DNA from: Paramacrobiotus metropolitanus | Lineage: Eukaryota > Tardigrada > Eutardigrada > Parachela > Macrobiotidae | Assembly (NCBI RefSeq): GCF_019649055.1 | Contig: NW_026570273.1 | Location: 744,001-808,000 of the forward strand | DNA length: 64,000 bases | Reading direction: 5' to 3' | Part shown: positions 25,603-37,395 of the stretch, in pieces | Layout: each line of letters begins with the position of its first letter | Position numbering within the stretch: the first letter of the stretch is position 1 | Notes under the pieces: generated by a model | Told to the model about the DNA's origin: nothing | The model's database searches: none | What the model saw: the letters and a program-made list of their open reading frames with translations, nothing else | Made by a program: the position numbers and the translations under genes

Positions 25603-26608
25603 AAAATAAATCCATTAAAACCAATTGGTCTTACATCTAATCGTGAATAAAACACCAGTCTTTTAATGTCGAGCAGAAGTACTGTATGAACTTAGCACAC
25701 CTGCTCCCAATTAAAAATATAGCTGTGCTGTACTGTACTCCTTAACCACTAAACACCATAGGCCAACCCTTACAGGTGGACTTGAAGAGTGGGAGACTAT
25801 TTTTATGGTGTAAAATTTCTTATGATAGTAAGCACGTTAGGCACCTACATGTAGAGAGTGTACTGTGTTCGACAAACGCTTCCGAGTTCTAACTGCCGTA
25901 CGGTTTTCTTACGCTCCGCAGTTCACGCATTGTTTGTAAACTGGCCGGCTTAATTACGACGATGCCTCATAACGACGATGCGGTTCCACAGTACGAATAC
26001 AAATATTTGATCATGGTAACAATGTGTGCCAACGTGCCAGATTATCGGTCTTATCACGAATAAACATATTTCGAAGGAGGGGCGTGGACTGCTGCATGTA
26101 AGTAAGTAGTAACTACGAACGCTGCCACTTGTAACTTGTAAGTACTCGTAATAATAAGCGCGGCGCTGAACTGTGACTGTATCTGTAATCAGGTCCGTCG
26201 CGAGACCCCTGCGCTGTTTTAAAAATAATGCTGCTCTCATGGTTCTTACCGGAAATTTTCTCCTAAAAACAAGTATCACGGCACAAATGCACACTAAGCA
26301 CCAAAACAAAAAAGCATCACGCTTGAATTCTATCGTGACATCGTGCCATTAATAAGTACCGGCATAATACTTGAATTTTACGGCATGCTACATCCAAAAT
26401 ATTAACGGGTTACAACACAAACTGGTAGCCATTAAAATCTAGTCATAGAAAACGTTTGTCTGCGAATGGTAATAGTTTCGTCTAAGAACAAAATTCCTGG
26501 TAATCGAGTTAGTTAGTAAAAAGTTAAGCAATTATTGCGTAAATTTGCATAATAAGCCGTAAGGAGCGATTTAAAGTGTTACCGGGCTGATCTATTCGGT
26601 AAAGCCCA
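25603..26608. other. No gene seen
   Basis: This is upstream sequence of the GPCR. Nothing else is recognisable. Confidence 0.4.
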
Positions 26609-27186
26609 TCATGACATCGCTCCACGATTATTCTTGCAATTCCAAGGAACCAGTACCACGCCACCCTGGGGAATCACCTTAACCAACGGCGAATCAAAAT
26701 ACGCATCCACCCGCAATCCTACATTGACCACGGTTAAATGGACGTGGTCATCCCCGCCCAATCCCACCGCCAGTCTGTTGCTGACATCGATCACAGCAAC
26801 CAGTCGTCGTAGAAGTGCTGCGCTGTGTGCGAATGATAGCCTTCAACGTCCACACGGATCTGGCGCACCAACGGAAAGGGAAAGATGTGCGTCATCAGGT
26901 GGATAGCGTGCTCCACGGCGCGGCTCATGGCGCCGTTATCCGCTTGGAAGTAGAAGCTCAACATGGGGAGGTAGTCTTGATCCTGTGGTTAACCTGGGTC
27001 GTTGCGGCATTCGATCTCGATGAGGCGGTACGGCTGCGGATCGTATTCACCAATAACGCTGTAATTGCAGTAACGGTTCAACGGGATCGAAGGTTCCAGA
27101 ATAGGCGCGAAGGTGACAGGTTCGTCGGCGATGATGTGGCGAGCTGCGGCGAAGTGAAGGACGAACAGTACAAACACACCGTACAA
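26609..27186 (-). pseudogene. Unknown secreted-type gene, paralog A, broken
   Basis: A hydrophobic N-terminus (YGVFVLFVLHFAAARHIIA) without a clear ATG is followed by EPVTFAPILEPSIPLNRYCNYS, IEIECRNDP, VRQIRVDVEGYHSH and HLTVVNVGLRVDAYFDSP. The same blocks occur in paralog B at 30.7-31.2 kb. Compared with B, this copy has an in-frame TAA just after CRNDP (about 26990) and is one base short near 26815, so it cannot make a full protein as it stands. A spliced form skipping the TAA is not supported, because the copies align without a gap there. I do not recognise the family; the paired conserved blocks suggest it was once a real extracellular protein. Confidence 0.6.
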
Positions 27187-27920
27187 AAATGATCACATCT
27201 TCTGTTTCTTAAGCGGAAAAAAACAAGTAATTTGTTGTCAGTGTAAATACAGACAGTGTTAAGCTGCTTTATGCATAAAGGTAAACCAATAAAAATTTTG
27301 TCTGATGGCTGTTTTATATACGTGCGATAAATCTGATCGCGCAAAAAACCGGACTGATGGTATCTTTTCCCTCGAAAATCTAAGATCTAATTGCGTGAGT
27401 ACCGTTAACAGCGTATGAGATGTCCGACCTTCGCACTAGGTAATTGTTATGCTTTATCCAGTGCATCTTCTTTGCGTAGCAATATTAGCGGGAGACGGAA
27501 CAGTGTGAAAGTGAACGCGACTGCAGGCAAATTGCGGCGGACATTTTGCCGATTTCCGATTTATCTTGTTTATGATCTTTGCGTGCAACGTTAACAAGCT
27601 CGGGAAAAATAAGGAAATGTTACCGGTGCTAGAACTGACTTTGCGAAAGCCGATCGCGGTACAGATTGTGTTTTAGAAATATTCCCGGAAATGGCTCTCG
27701 CATCATAAGTTTTTTTACTTTACAAGTCTTTTTCTATAGCAAACGCGATGCCATCCGTATAGACCGAAGGCGAGAAGTGCTGTAGTGAATTCTTTAATTC
27801 TCATCATAACAGATCAGATAAAGTCATGTATTCACATTGTGCGAATTTGCTGGAAATGATGATGAGCAGATCTAGACCTGGCTGCTTTGAATGGGAAGCT
27901 GATTGTTTTCATTGTATCGC

Positions 27921-27991
27921 ATGGAAGTCTTGATTCTGTGGGTGTCGTGTGTATTGGCGGTCAAGGCTTTTATCATACCCGTGGAACATAG
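27921..27991 (+). CDS. Possible signal-peptide exon of an unknown gene
   Basis: An ATG opens MEVLILWVSCVLAVKAFIIP, a good signal peptide, followed by a possible donor (AG/GTGTAC) at 27992. I could not place a second exon, so this may be chance. Confidence 0.2.
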
Positions 27992-28390
27992 GTGTACAAT
28001 TACTACTATAGTAGATGTGTCCCTTGTGCAATGGTATCAGAAGCCAGGCGCAAAAGCGCAAAAAAGGCGCAAAGGTCAAAGTACTTTTTCAAACTGTATT
28101 ACTATAATACACACACTGTGTTATAACAGAAACTTCTTGTATTTCAATCTATGCCAAATAGAAACTACTTGTATTTCAATCTATCTGCTGTAAAACGCCA
28201 TGCATGCGTTTTACAGCATCTGCCCGTCCGCTTGGAGATGGTAAAAAGCGAGCCGTGCTTCTCGTAATTCTCAACATTACACAATTTTCCTTCAGAATTC
28301 GACAACAGTTACAGTTATAGTACCCGATTTCGGCGCACATATCAAAGGCTAGTAAAGGGACAGATCGAGTGGTAGCGTACATGAAATGTA

Positions 28391-28767
28391 CTAAAATATT
28401 CGACCGGGAAAAGCCTCCTCTGACTCCGTAGTCCCGGTTGAGGGTTGCGGTACAGGTGTGGTAGTGGTGGCGGGCACAGTGGTAGAGTACTCGTGCAGTG
28501 CCTTTAAATCTGAACATGCGTCCTGTTCCGACTGGGTGCCACAGCAATTGCAGCTAGAACCATACGCCAGATCGCAACCTTCTTTCAGTTGCATATCACA
28601 CGTGCTGCCAAATACTGCGAAAACCATCAAAACGTCACTCGAAATTAGGCCACGACATTTTTCCTAATGCGAAACTTACTCTTACCGGTGGGCGTAGCCG
28701 TGGCAAAGGTCATTATCATTTGCAGTCCCAAAATGCCCACAAATATAATCGATAACCGTACAAGCAT
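28391..28767 (-). CDS. Small cysteine-rich secreted protein 1
   Basis: Exons 28767-28686 and 28614-28391 join in phase to 101 residues. Exon 1 is a signal peptide (MLVRLSIIFVGILGLQMIM) ending ATPTG. Exon 2 holds the Cys pattern C-D-x5-GCD-x4-G-x-SCNCC-x7-C and then a Thr/Pro/Glu-rich tail. The same domain and the same exon border occur in the divergent gene at 29.5-30.2 kb. Past the stop, in another frame (about 28390-28260), a second copy of the domain is readable (MCAEIGYYNCNCCRILKENC), as if a two-domain protein had been shortened by a shift. I know no named family with this pattern; a disulfide-rich extracellular role is inference. Confidence 0.55.
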
Positions 28768-29474
28768 TTCACTAGCGGATCAACTCTACAACAGTTACCA
28801 GTAATTACGCTTTATCTACGTGCGGAAGCGTCCGTTACAATAGTGCAGACTTAATTTGCAGCGAAGGGACCTCTTAACTGAATTAGGGACAGTATTTACA
28901 AGAGGTTTGGGGAAAGGCCAAACATTTTTGCTAATATTTATGTATAACGAGGACGTGGCATCAAACACATGTCCTGTTTTTTGGCGTCTGCCGATCGTTG
29001 AGACAAATAATGCTGACGGTGCTCCTACCGAATTTCTCACTGCACTTGGACAAGTTTTTGAGGAAAACTTCTCAAGTGGCTCGATGCATCGCCATGTCTG
29101 CACCGTTTAATGTAGTAGATTCGAATGCATTCTATATCGTACCAGTAAAAATTTACACGGTGAAAGATCCACGTCTGATCACTTGAGAAATCTTTTTCGC
29201 AGAACACATGCTCGGCTAGAGGGTATAATTTCGACTGGAGCGCAGTCAGCATTATCGATATGAACGGTTGGCACTTGGCAGACGGAGACCGTGCTTGGTG
29301 CCAAGACTTTCCCAAGAATATAAGCGAGAAAGTTCTACCTTCAAAAGCAGTAATTTTTACAACTGCTGTCTGATTTGTTCGGTACTTCTTCGCTTCTGAT
29401 ACACTTTCTAGTACCGTAACACCCTTTCGGAGAAGAACTTTTCTTTGCTGCATTATATTGCGTCAGCTATTAAA

Positions 29475-30215
29475 CTGGTTCCGTTTTTATCCGTAGTGGT
29501 TATTTCTGGAGTATTGATTTTGATGACCTTTACAGCGGCTACACCCATCGCCACCGGTAAGACCAAGTTATCACATTAAGAAACGTTATACTCTGAAGAT
29601 GCTTCGTGTTCACGATTTTTCTGAAACACACGCTTCTCTGTTCGAGTCGATACAGTATATGCACAATGGATGTCAGGGTGTGTCCCTGACGCACAAAACT
29701 TTTATTATATATTTATATTTATAAATTATTTTGCAATGAGTTCTAATATAAAGTAGGTAACAGTTTCTACTTTTTTTATAATTAGTTCTATATTGTGTTA
29801 GCCTAATTTTAAGTGGCCTTTTGGTGTTTCTGCAGTTTTTGGCTCGTGCGATATAAATGTGGAAGCAGGATGTGATCTGGTGTTTGGTGCGAGCTGCAAC
29901 TGCTGTGCTACCGAGACGGAAATGAAAAGATGTCAATTTTTGATGGAAATGCATCAGTACGATGCCACCACGCCTATCACGGCTGCCACACCGGACCGGC
30001 GTCCTATCTCTAAAGCGAAGAGGCAAGCTGTAATGAGTAAGCCCGATCCGAACTACTCTTGGAATGCTCAGCTGCGCCTGTGTTATGCTGAGCCGGGTCA
30101 AGAGCCTTTAAAGTGCGATGTGGATCGGGGTGAAAACTGCCAATGCTGCGCTCTTTACAGAGAGCAACAGGAATGCAGGATTAATTTGTACTCATCGAAA
30201 TGGATTGGTCGATAG
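29475..30215 (+). CDS. Small cysteine-rich protein 2, two domains, start codon unclear
   Basis: Exons are about 29475-29556 and 29836-30215, in phase. Exon 2 has two copies of the Cys domain: CDINVEAGCDLVFGASCNCC...C, then after a basic Pro/Thr linker CYAEPGQEPLKCDVDRGENC with QCC and C. Exon 1 encodes a hydrophobic stretch (VPFLSVVVISGVLILMTF) aligned with the signal peptide of protein 1, but the codon matching its ATG is AAA followed by CTG at 29475. The only ATG (29523) would leave a very short leader. Either there is an upstream exon, a non-ATG start, or the gene is dying. It is transcribed divergently from protein 1, about 0.7 kb away. Confidence 0.5.
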
Positions 30216-30680
30216 ACGACATTTAAATTCTTATGTCATCGAATGTTTTCTTATGCTAACTGTTCATACAAACGTATAAATATGTATAAGTTCGGTGCTT
30301 ACTTCATGCAGTTTCTTAATAGTGGGTGTTGTGTAATATCGGATCACGAGAGAAAAAAAAACTTTGTTTGTTATCAAGTTACTAATACTGTTGTTGTTGC
30401 TGTACGCTGTGTTCATATGCTCGTACGTCACGTTCCTTTGGAAATTTTCGGAAGTACAATTATGAAACTTTGGAAACACAATTTGAAAATTGTAAGCATT
30501 AGTAATCACAGATGCAAGCATTAGTTAGTTACTACTTGCTGCAAATCGATATGTCCGATTGAAAACTAATTGCATATTGCATATAATTGCACATATTTCA
30601 GTCAGCAGAAGAACGAGTAAACAGGAAAGTGTCGCGGGGCAATCTCTATTTATTTACTTCACACGTAATCGTGGATTGTT
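30216..30680. other. No gene seen
   Basis: This is the spacer between the Cys-rich gene 2 stop and the 3' end of paralog B. No motif is seen. Confidence 0.4.
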
Positions 30681-31226
30681 TTAAAAATTCATCGGCAGCA
30701 GTATCACTCCGTCGTACCGCACCTTAGGCTGCGGCCAATAAAACTTCGTATCCATCGACAATCCGGCGTCGGTCACGGTTAATTCAACATAATCATTTCC
30801 TCCAGTCCTTCAGTCAATCTACTACTACTGACATGGATGACGGCTAACAGTCGTCCATCGAAGTCCCGCGCCGGATGCTGGCGATAGCCGTTAACGTCCA
30901 CGCGAATCTGGCGAACCAAAGGCCTTGGGAATGTTTGCTTCACTTGCTGAATGGCATCCTCCACGGCGCGGCTAAGCATCGTAATCGCCTTGGAAATAGA
31001 CCATACTGGGGCTCGCCATCCAGACATCTTCTTGATTTAGTGCAGATTGTGGATCGTTGCGACATCTAATGTCAATGAGCCGGTTAGATTTCGGATCGTC
31101 GAGTGCACCCCGGACGCTGTAGTTGCAGTAGCGATTCAAATGTTCCAACGGCTCCGGAATGGGCGTGAAGGTCACGGGGTAGTTGGTGGTAATGCAGCGT
31201 GCAGCGGCGCAGTGAAACATGAACAA
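30681..31226 (-). pseudogene. Unknown secreted-type gene, paralog B, broken
   Basis: This is the counterpart of paralog A: FHCAAARCITTNYPVTFTP, LNRYCNYSV, IDIRCRNDP, LSRAVEDAIQQVKQ, VRQIRVDVNGYRQH and VELTVTDAGLSMDTKFYWP. The frame is open where A has its TAA. However, B is two bases short near 30980 (after FQGDY) and one base short near 30805, so it too cannot be read through. The lesions differ from those of A, so both copies decayed, or were misread, independently. The product is unknown. Confidence 0.6.
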
Positions 31227-33331
31227 AAAACACAGGATTTATATCGCACAAGATCTTGCTCCGTACCAGAGGAAACTCAACAGATATTTGATCGTTGTAC
31301 CTGGTAACGATTGCGCATGCTAACTAGATTTGTACTTAAATGTGGAGTGAAATTGGTCTTGTCTGGTGTCTGTTTATTTGTATATGCGAGCAAGGAACTA
31401 CACTGCACCCGGAAAAGCGAGATAGCATCTTGCCATCGGAAGTCTAATCGCATAAGTGCCGTAAAAAGTACATGAGCTGTCCGACTTCTGTGGTTGTTAC
31501 GTTCTATCCAGGACATCTTTTCACTTATGCTCAAGTGATTCAATACGGCGTACCGAACATGTGCGAGTGCTGCTGTAAGATATTTGCGACACACTGATTA
31601 CAGATTTTCGTAAAATCGTTTTATCAGTGAACTTGGGGGCCTAGGGGCTACCGTTCACAGCATGATAAAGAGCCAGAAATCAGGCGCCTGCTTTCGACGA
31701 CGCTACAGATAGATTGTGCAGTTTTGAACAGCACGAGAAATGAGTCGCTCATCGGGGTTTTGCTTGTTTTTGTTTCCAATTGATAGGGCGTAAAGTGCAA
31801 AGGTCTTCGCACAGATCGAAGGCGGAAATGACTAAGAAGAGCGAAAACTTTCTGACAGATGCTTTGATTCAAATAAAACATAAGAGAGATTTTCTCGTTT
31901 TCTCGATAAGTGATTTCGTCCCTTTCCGCATTAAGCACCGCACGTAGGGGCAGTACTAGTAACTGATTAAATTATGATTTAGTTAACACCAGTGCGATAG
32001 GGTATCACTGCGCGCAATGCGGTGAAAAGAAATTAGTTTTCTACCGGACTCACTCACAGTGCTTCGTTTTCTACCTGACTCAAGCGTATGCAACTAGGAA
32101 ACCAAGTAGCTTAATAAAGGCACTTATTACGATGCGCGCCTGTATGAACATGGTTTTTTGCTTGTAAACGTATCACTGCAGAAAGGTGATGTTATTGCAT
32201 ATATGCACCAGTTGGCGGAATTTTCAGCACCACATGCAAATTATAAAATATGATAGAAAAATTGTTCGAAGCGTTATCGAGAACACAACGACTTCGACAG
32301 TGTTTCGATTATATATGTGATCACTGATGACTGTTTGCAGTTAAAACTTCTATAAGCATGGAGTGCATTCGGGCTTCCGCTTTTAACATAACCGAGGAAC
32401 ATGACGTAATAATAAATGTGGAGTACAATGGTAATACTGTATATACTATTGAATAATTGCTGATATCGTGCTGAAGTTATGTTTTGCTAAACATATACTA
32501 TTCTCGTCGATGTGTGATCTCATGGTCTTTAACAATATCGGCTAACGGCTGCACTAATACCAAAAATACAAAGTAAACTGGAATCGAGGAGACTTTCATC
32601 CGATCGAATACCATGGTTGTTGATGAGAGCCGCGTTTATGATCGATCTACCGTGAAAAAGAAAATCTAACGGTCTTTTGTTGAAGAAATTGTTGCCGAAA
32701 CCGGCTTATTGTAACATTCGCAAAAACTAATCGTTGCTGCTAGCCTGTTAATCGACGATCAAAGTAATCGTTCGCTTGGGAAGCGGTTGTGCACAGCAAA
32801 CCCACATTGGTCCTCAGGATCAACTATCCACATTTTTCGCACTGCTAGAAACCTGTAGAATTGGCTTTCAAGGTCCAGATTTCGTGTACTGAACAGTGGT
32901 AAAGAGGAACACAGTCTTCATTTTAATGGCCTCAGTTTGGTTAGACAGTTTTCTGAAATTTTTCATAAAGATTGGTAAGAAAGAAAGGGAAACGAATTTT
33001 CAACAAAGGCAAGAACGAAATTTTGAAGCGCTATAACTTATTAATCGCATTTTCTGCCGTATTACGGTACCATTAGGCTTACTGGATCATAACAATTCAT
33101 GGAAAATATGTAAGCTGTTTTGCTGTGACGCAGGTTTAGACTAGGGCAATGAATATTGTGCGAAAACTATCACAAGTGCCAAATCTTAAAGCCATATTTC
33201 TGCACACACTATCAGACCGCACATTAGCCGCAGATGCAGTCGGGTGGTAAAATACGAGCAGCAGCTCGGCAGCTGCGGCTAATGTTACCGCAGAGTTGAG
33301 GCGCCATCTTCTGTATGCCTTTGATATTAAG
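31227..33331. other. No gene seen
   Basis: A 13-bp inverted repeat (ACATTAGCCGCAG at 33221, complement at 33273-33285) stands just outside the Harbinger left end. Otherwise I see nothing. Confidence 0.35.
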
Positions 33332-33352
33332 GGTATTCGAAACTGAATAAGC
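33332..33352 (+). repeat. Left terminal inverted repeat of Harbinger element
   Basis: 21 bp, 20 identical to the complement of 37396-37416. Confidence 0.85.
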
Positions 33353-33490
33353 GACATAGATTAGCCGCGAAAGTGCAACAGCGCGAAACGTGACAAATTT
33401 GAAGAGATAAGGAATCGATTCATAACTGGATCATTTTCACAATCACGCCATAAGCGTTACGCCCTCAAAACGCGCGAAAAGTCAAAATGA

Positions 33491-33514
33491 AAAAGCTACT
33501 CGCGAGTAGCTTTT
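33491..33514. repeat. 24-bp perfect palindrome in the Harbinger subterminal region
   Basis: AAAAGCTACTCG followed by its exact complement. GCGCGAAA words stand on both sides (about 33375, 33473 and 33519), typical of subterminal protein-binding sites of DNA transposons. Confidence 0.6.
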
Positions 33515-33719
33515 CTAGGCGCGAAAGGCGCTTATTTCCTTTATCTGACAGAACACATCGATAAATTCAACAAGTTCTTCTCAACTTACATCAGTTCTTT
33601 GCGGCGTAGTATATACATATATTTATATGTATGTCCACCTTTCCGTACTCGTATTATCGTATTGATATTTAATTACGGGATTATAATTAATAATTAATTT
33701 GCAAAACACTCGCTTAATC

Positions 33720-35523
33720 ATGTCATCGACTGCGGCGCCTTCTAAGAAGAAGCTGAAATCAGACAGAGCAAAGCCTGTAACCATCGCTCCATTGCCCAGT
33801 ATCTCGACTGTTCCTTCTCCATCTGTGTCCACCATTCCATCTCCTGTTGCTACTACGGCGAAGCCACGCAAGCGAGCCACTCGGGACACTAGCCCACGCG
33901 GCTATAACACATGGAGTGAGAGCGAAGACAGAACCTTAGCTGACTGGCTTAGCGAGAAGGCAAACTACGACCGATGGAAATCTTCTGGGAAAAAGAAAGA
34001 GGGAGGAGAGAAGAAAATCCGTGTTGCTGCAGTCATTGGGGAGCACGTGGCAAAGGAATGCAACACCGAGCGAAGAACGGCTAAGCAAGTGAAGGACAAA
34101 ATCGGAACCTGGGAAGATAAGTACAAGAAAGCAAGCGACTGGGTGAACAATAATGGAGCGGGACTTGTTGATGCCAACCTGGATCGCGAAGGCAGATTGA
34201 AACAGCAGACGATCGAAGGTACTTATATACAAAACAGTGTGTGTTATGCCTTCAATGATTTTTGGATGCTGTCATTTGCATTGCAATTAAAAAAACTTAC
34301 AAAAAACAAATTTTAAAAAAATTTTAAAATTTAAATAGTCTTGATTTCACTGTATAAGAAGTTCTTGACAAATATTAAAAGGTTTCTTAATCTTGTAGAC
34401 CAAAATGTGAAGTTCCAAATTTTAAATCTGCAATGGCAGATCGTTTTCTTTTACTGAGAAAATAGGAAATAAGCAAAAACCTAATTTTTGAAAAAACATG
34501 TTTTTTGCATTTTTTGGGACATAACATTATGTAACAAGTAGTATTATATGACATTATTATAGACTTGTACATGTTGACTTTGTGTCAGCTGTTCTCTTAA
34601 CTTTTAGTTGCGGTGAAGAAAATGTTCAAGTACTTTTATGAACTGGATCCTGTTTTTGGCTGCCGCCCGGCCATTGAACCACCTTATATAAGCCAAACAG
34701 ATGTTGAGCCGCAGGACGATGAACGAATGTTGCTTGGCGACTCCGGATTACCGGGTAACGATATATATCTCAACCTTTATTGAGTTCCGTTTGCTGTTAT
34801 GCGGCAAAAAACCCCTATTACAAATTAGGGGAAAAGGCACGCATAACCTATTCTTTTTTCAAAGTTTTGTAAACAAAACTCGTGCAACGGAAGCAACAAT
34901 AAGGTAAAAAGACCGCTTGCTCTCCTCTACTTTACACATGGATTTTTTTTTTTGGTATTTTAAAAAAGGAACATATAAAGAACAGATTACATCGAATAAA
35001 GAGTATGGAAAGGACAATCACAATACAAATTATGCGGGATATGTGGCAAACCACAGTGCAACACACACCAGATGAGTCTGCGGCATCACAGTCTTCAAAA
35101 TCAACCGACCTGCGCGTGGCTGCTGAGGTGCAACAAGGCGATGAAGAGTTCAAGAGCTACAACGACATGCGGTTGGACGGCGACGTTCTGGATTCCGATT
35201 CTGACACCGATAAACCAAGCCGCTATACTAAAGAAATCAATGGGAAGACGTCGAAAACCAAAGTCAAGCCGGCTTCCAAGGCGCCGCTGTCATTTAGTGA
35301 GACTTTACTGCAACTGGACAGGACTCATGCCAGCCAGATAGAGAAACAGATGGAGCTTTCCCGTATGCGCATTGAACAGAAAGCTAAACTGGAGCAAGAT
35401 AGGATAGATTTACAGCGGAAACAGTTGGGGGGAGATGACAAAGACCGAAAAATTAAGGAAACGGAACAAGAGCTGCGCCGGATGGAGCTTCGCATTAGAA
35501 TGCGAGAATTAGGAATGGAATAA
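33720..35523 (+). CDS. Myb/SANT-like DNA-binding protein of the Harbinger element
   Basis: Exons 33720-34218, 34608-34754 and 35057-35523 join in phase to 1113 nt (370 residues). A Pro/Ser-rich, basic N-terminus leads to a Myb/SANT-like trihelix domain at about residues 62-140, with tryptophans at 65, 76 and 131 and the block TAKQVKDKIGTWEDKYKKA. Exon 3 encodes an acidic stretch (DSDSDTD) and a long charged coiled coil (SRMRIEQKAKLEQDRIDLQR...ELRRMELRIRMRELGME). In known Harbinger elements this partner binds DNA and the transposase and brings the transposase to the nucleus. The ATG at 33720 is the first in frame. Both introns have normal GT-AG borders and no lesion is visible. Confidence 0.8.
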
Positions 35524-35772
35524 AGGGCTGTTTTAACGCCAGTTGGCAGGTCTGTATTTCCGGCACATGACCAGTCTTATTGTGCAACAATTTTCTTATC
35601 ATCGTTGTTTTATGTACTCGTATAATTAGTTCTTATTATTGTTTATGTGTGTTGCTTTTATACTTGTACAATTACAGTTACAATGGTACATATTACAGTA
35701 CTTTACAGCGTAACGCAAATAACAGCGGTGTTTTTATTTCTTCATACAAGTATTGATTTGCCACATTAAAAA

Positions 35773-37050
35773 TTACTCAGCCATGCTTGTTAGTACAGCA
35801 TTTTTAATTCGTTCTCTTTTTTGTGATCCTTCTTCCGCTAGAGGAACGATTTCATCCGCTTCGTTGCCGGGTTCATCAGATGCCCGTTTAGGTAGCTCAC
35901 CCCATGTTGGATCATAAGGATCTCTTGTATCGATGCAAATGTTATGTAATACAGTACATGCACGGAACCACATAACTGCCCGAGCGTGATCAGCTTTGCA
36001 TGCAATTAATACTCGTAGACCTTTTAAGCACTGAAACCGGTTTTTTAACATACCGATGCAATGTTCGACTTTAACTCTCAGACGGGAATGCTGCTTATTA
36101 AATCGCCGGTTGGCAATACTTCTTTCTTTTTCGCCTTTCCGGTATGGGGGCAAAACTGTGGTGCTTACAGCATAAGCGCTGTCGGCAAGTATATATTCAT
36201 CCTTTTTGAAGTACTTTCCCGAATTACGCCAAAGCTCGGTATTCTTGTAAACGCGACTGTCATGAGTTGCACCCGTAAAACCACAACACGTATACGTAAT
36301 CCGTTTGTTGTCATCGCATACTACCATTGCGGAAAGGGAGTAGCTCTTCTTTCTGCTGAAATAATCTTCTCCATTCAGTGCCGGCTTGACAGCCAGGACG
36401 ATGTCAGTTCCGTCCACAAATCCAATGCAGCTTGGGAAATGGTGACTGGACTTAATCCGGTGTTTAATTTCCTTTTTTTCGGCTGATGTTGGCCACCGCA
36501 CTACGTCTTTTTCGATAGAAATTAAAGCCAGTATTACTCGCCTTGTGCTTAAATCCACCGTTCCTTCTGATACGCCGAACTTTCGAGCAACACATCCCAC
36601 AAAAGCAGCATTTCCGGATGAACCCAACCGGCATAAAGAAATGGCCAGTTGCTTTCGAACAGGCATTTGAGAGTAGTTAGATTTGTTTGTAAAAATTTTA
36701 TGATTCGAAATCCGGTTAAGAATTTCTTCAAATGTTGTACGGGACATTCGCATTTCTTGCCGGAAACGATTATCGTCCAAATTAAAAAGTAGGTCGTCAT
36801 AAAAAGCGTGGGATTTCGGGATAGAATGCCGCTCCACATATTTTACATGATCAAGATACAGCCGCAACATAATTGGTGATGTTAGGTCATCCAACAATCC
36901 ACTACAGTAGTTTTCATCTTCAGATGAATCGGATTCACTGCTACTGCTTTCGACTTTCAGCTGATAATTTAAAATTTCCTGGGATTTTTTCCGCAATATG
37001 ATGTGCTCAAGTAATGTGGCAGCTGACTGACGGAAACTGCGCCTTGGCAT
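35773..37050 (-). CDS. PIF/Harbinger DDE transposase
   Basis: An intronless 425-residue frame starts at the ATG at 37050. An acidic Ser-rich segment at 34-47 is followed by a helix-turn-helix (about 150-173, VARKFGVSEGTVDLSTRRVI) and a DDE_4-type catalytic core. Asp213 lies in GFVDGTDI, Asp290 in YILADSAYAV and Glu329 in RVKVEHCIGMLKNRF. ATHDSRVYKNTELW (261-274) is the usual conserved block between the first two acidic residues. All three catalytic acids and the C-terminal region (HNICIDTRDP) are present, so the protein looks functional. It excises and inserts the element together with the convergent Myb-like protein; the two stops are 250 bp apart. Confidence 0.92.
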   Translation of the reverse strand: MPRRSFRQSAATLLEHIILRKKSQEILNYQLKVESSSSESDSSEDENYCSGLLDDLTSPIMLRLYLDHVKYVERHSIPKSHAFYDDLLFNLDDNRFRQEMRMSRTTFEEILNRISNHKIFTNKSNYSQMPVRKQLAISLCRLGSSGNAAFVGCVARKFGVSEGTVDLSTRRVILALISIEKDVVRWPTSAEKKEIKHRIKSSHHFPSCIGFVDGTDIVLAVKPALNGEDYFSRKKSYSLSAMVVCDDNKRITYTCCGFTGATHDSRVYKNTELWRNSGKYFKKDEYILADSAYAVSTTVLPPYRKGEKERSIANRRFNKQHSRLRVKVEHCIGMLKNRFQCLKGLRVLIACKADHARAVMWFRACTVLHNICIDTRDPYDPTWGELPKRASDEPGNEADEIVPLAEEGSQKRERIKNAVLTSMAE

Positions 37051-37395
37051 TTTAGCAAACTATAGTTTAATTATTTACGGAATAATAAATGCAATCGCAA
37101 GCGGTGTTCCGATAGTACTCGTAATAACCGCAATAATAATAACCGATAGTAATAACCGCAAGTAATTATTTACGTTATAAGTTAACAAGTAGATGTATGT
37201 AGACGGTATAGCACATGCTGCCACAATAAAATGATGTCCTACAGCAGTGCAAAAGCAAGAAAAGCTGTCGGGTTTAGCGCTCTCGAAGTAAGACGGCGTG
37301 AAGGAATGTGTGATGCATGATCAGTTTTTGTTTACTGGTTCATATTTTTATGCATCAACAATCACGTCCGCTGATAATCGCGGCGAAAATATTCA

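Noticed and set aside
26980-26995. An 11-bp micro-intron removing the TAA in paralog A
   Set aside because: It is far too short to splice, and paralog B aligns through it without a gap.
28187-28217. 12-bp stem hairpin (GCTGTAAAACGC and complement) as a terminator
   Set aside because: The stem is real, but eukaryotic mRNA ends do not use such hairpins except in histone genes, and there is no histone gene nearby.
36061-36486. 141-codon plus-strand frame
   Set aside because: It lies antisense to the transposase core.
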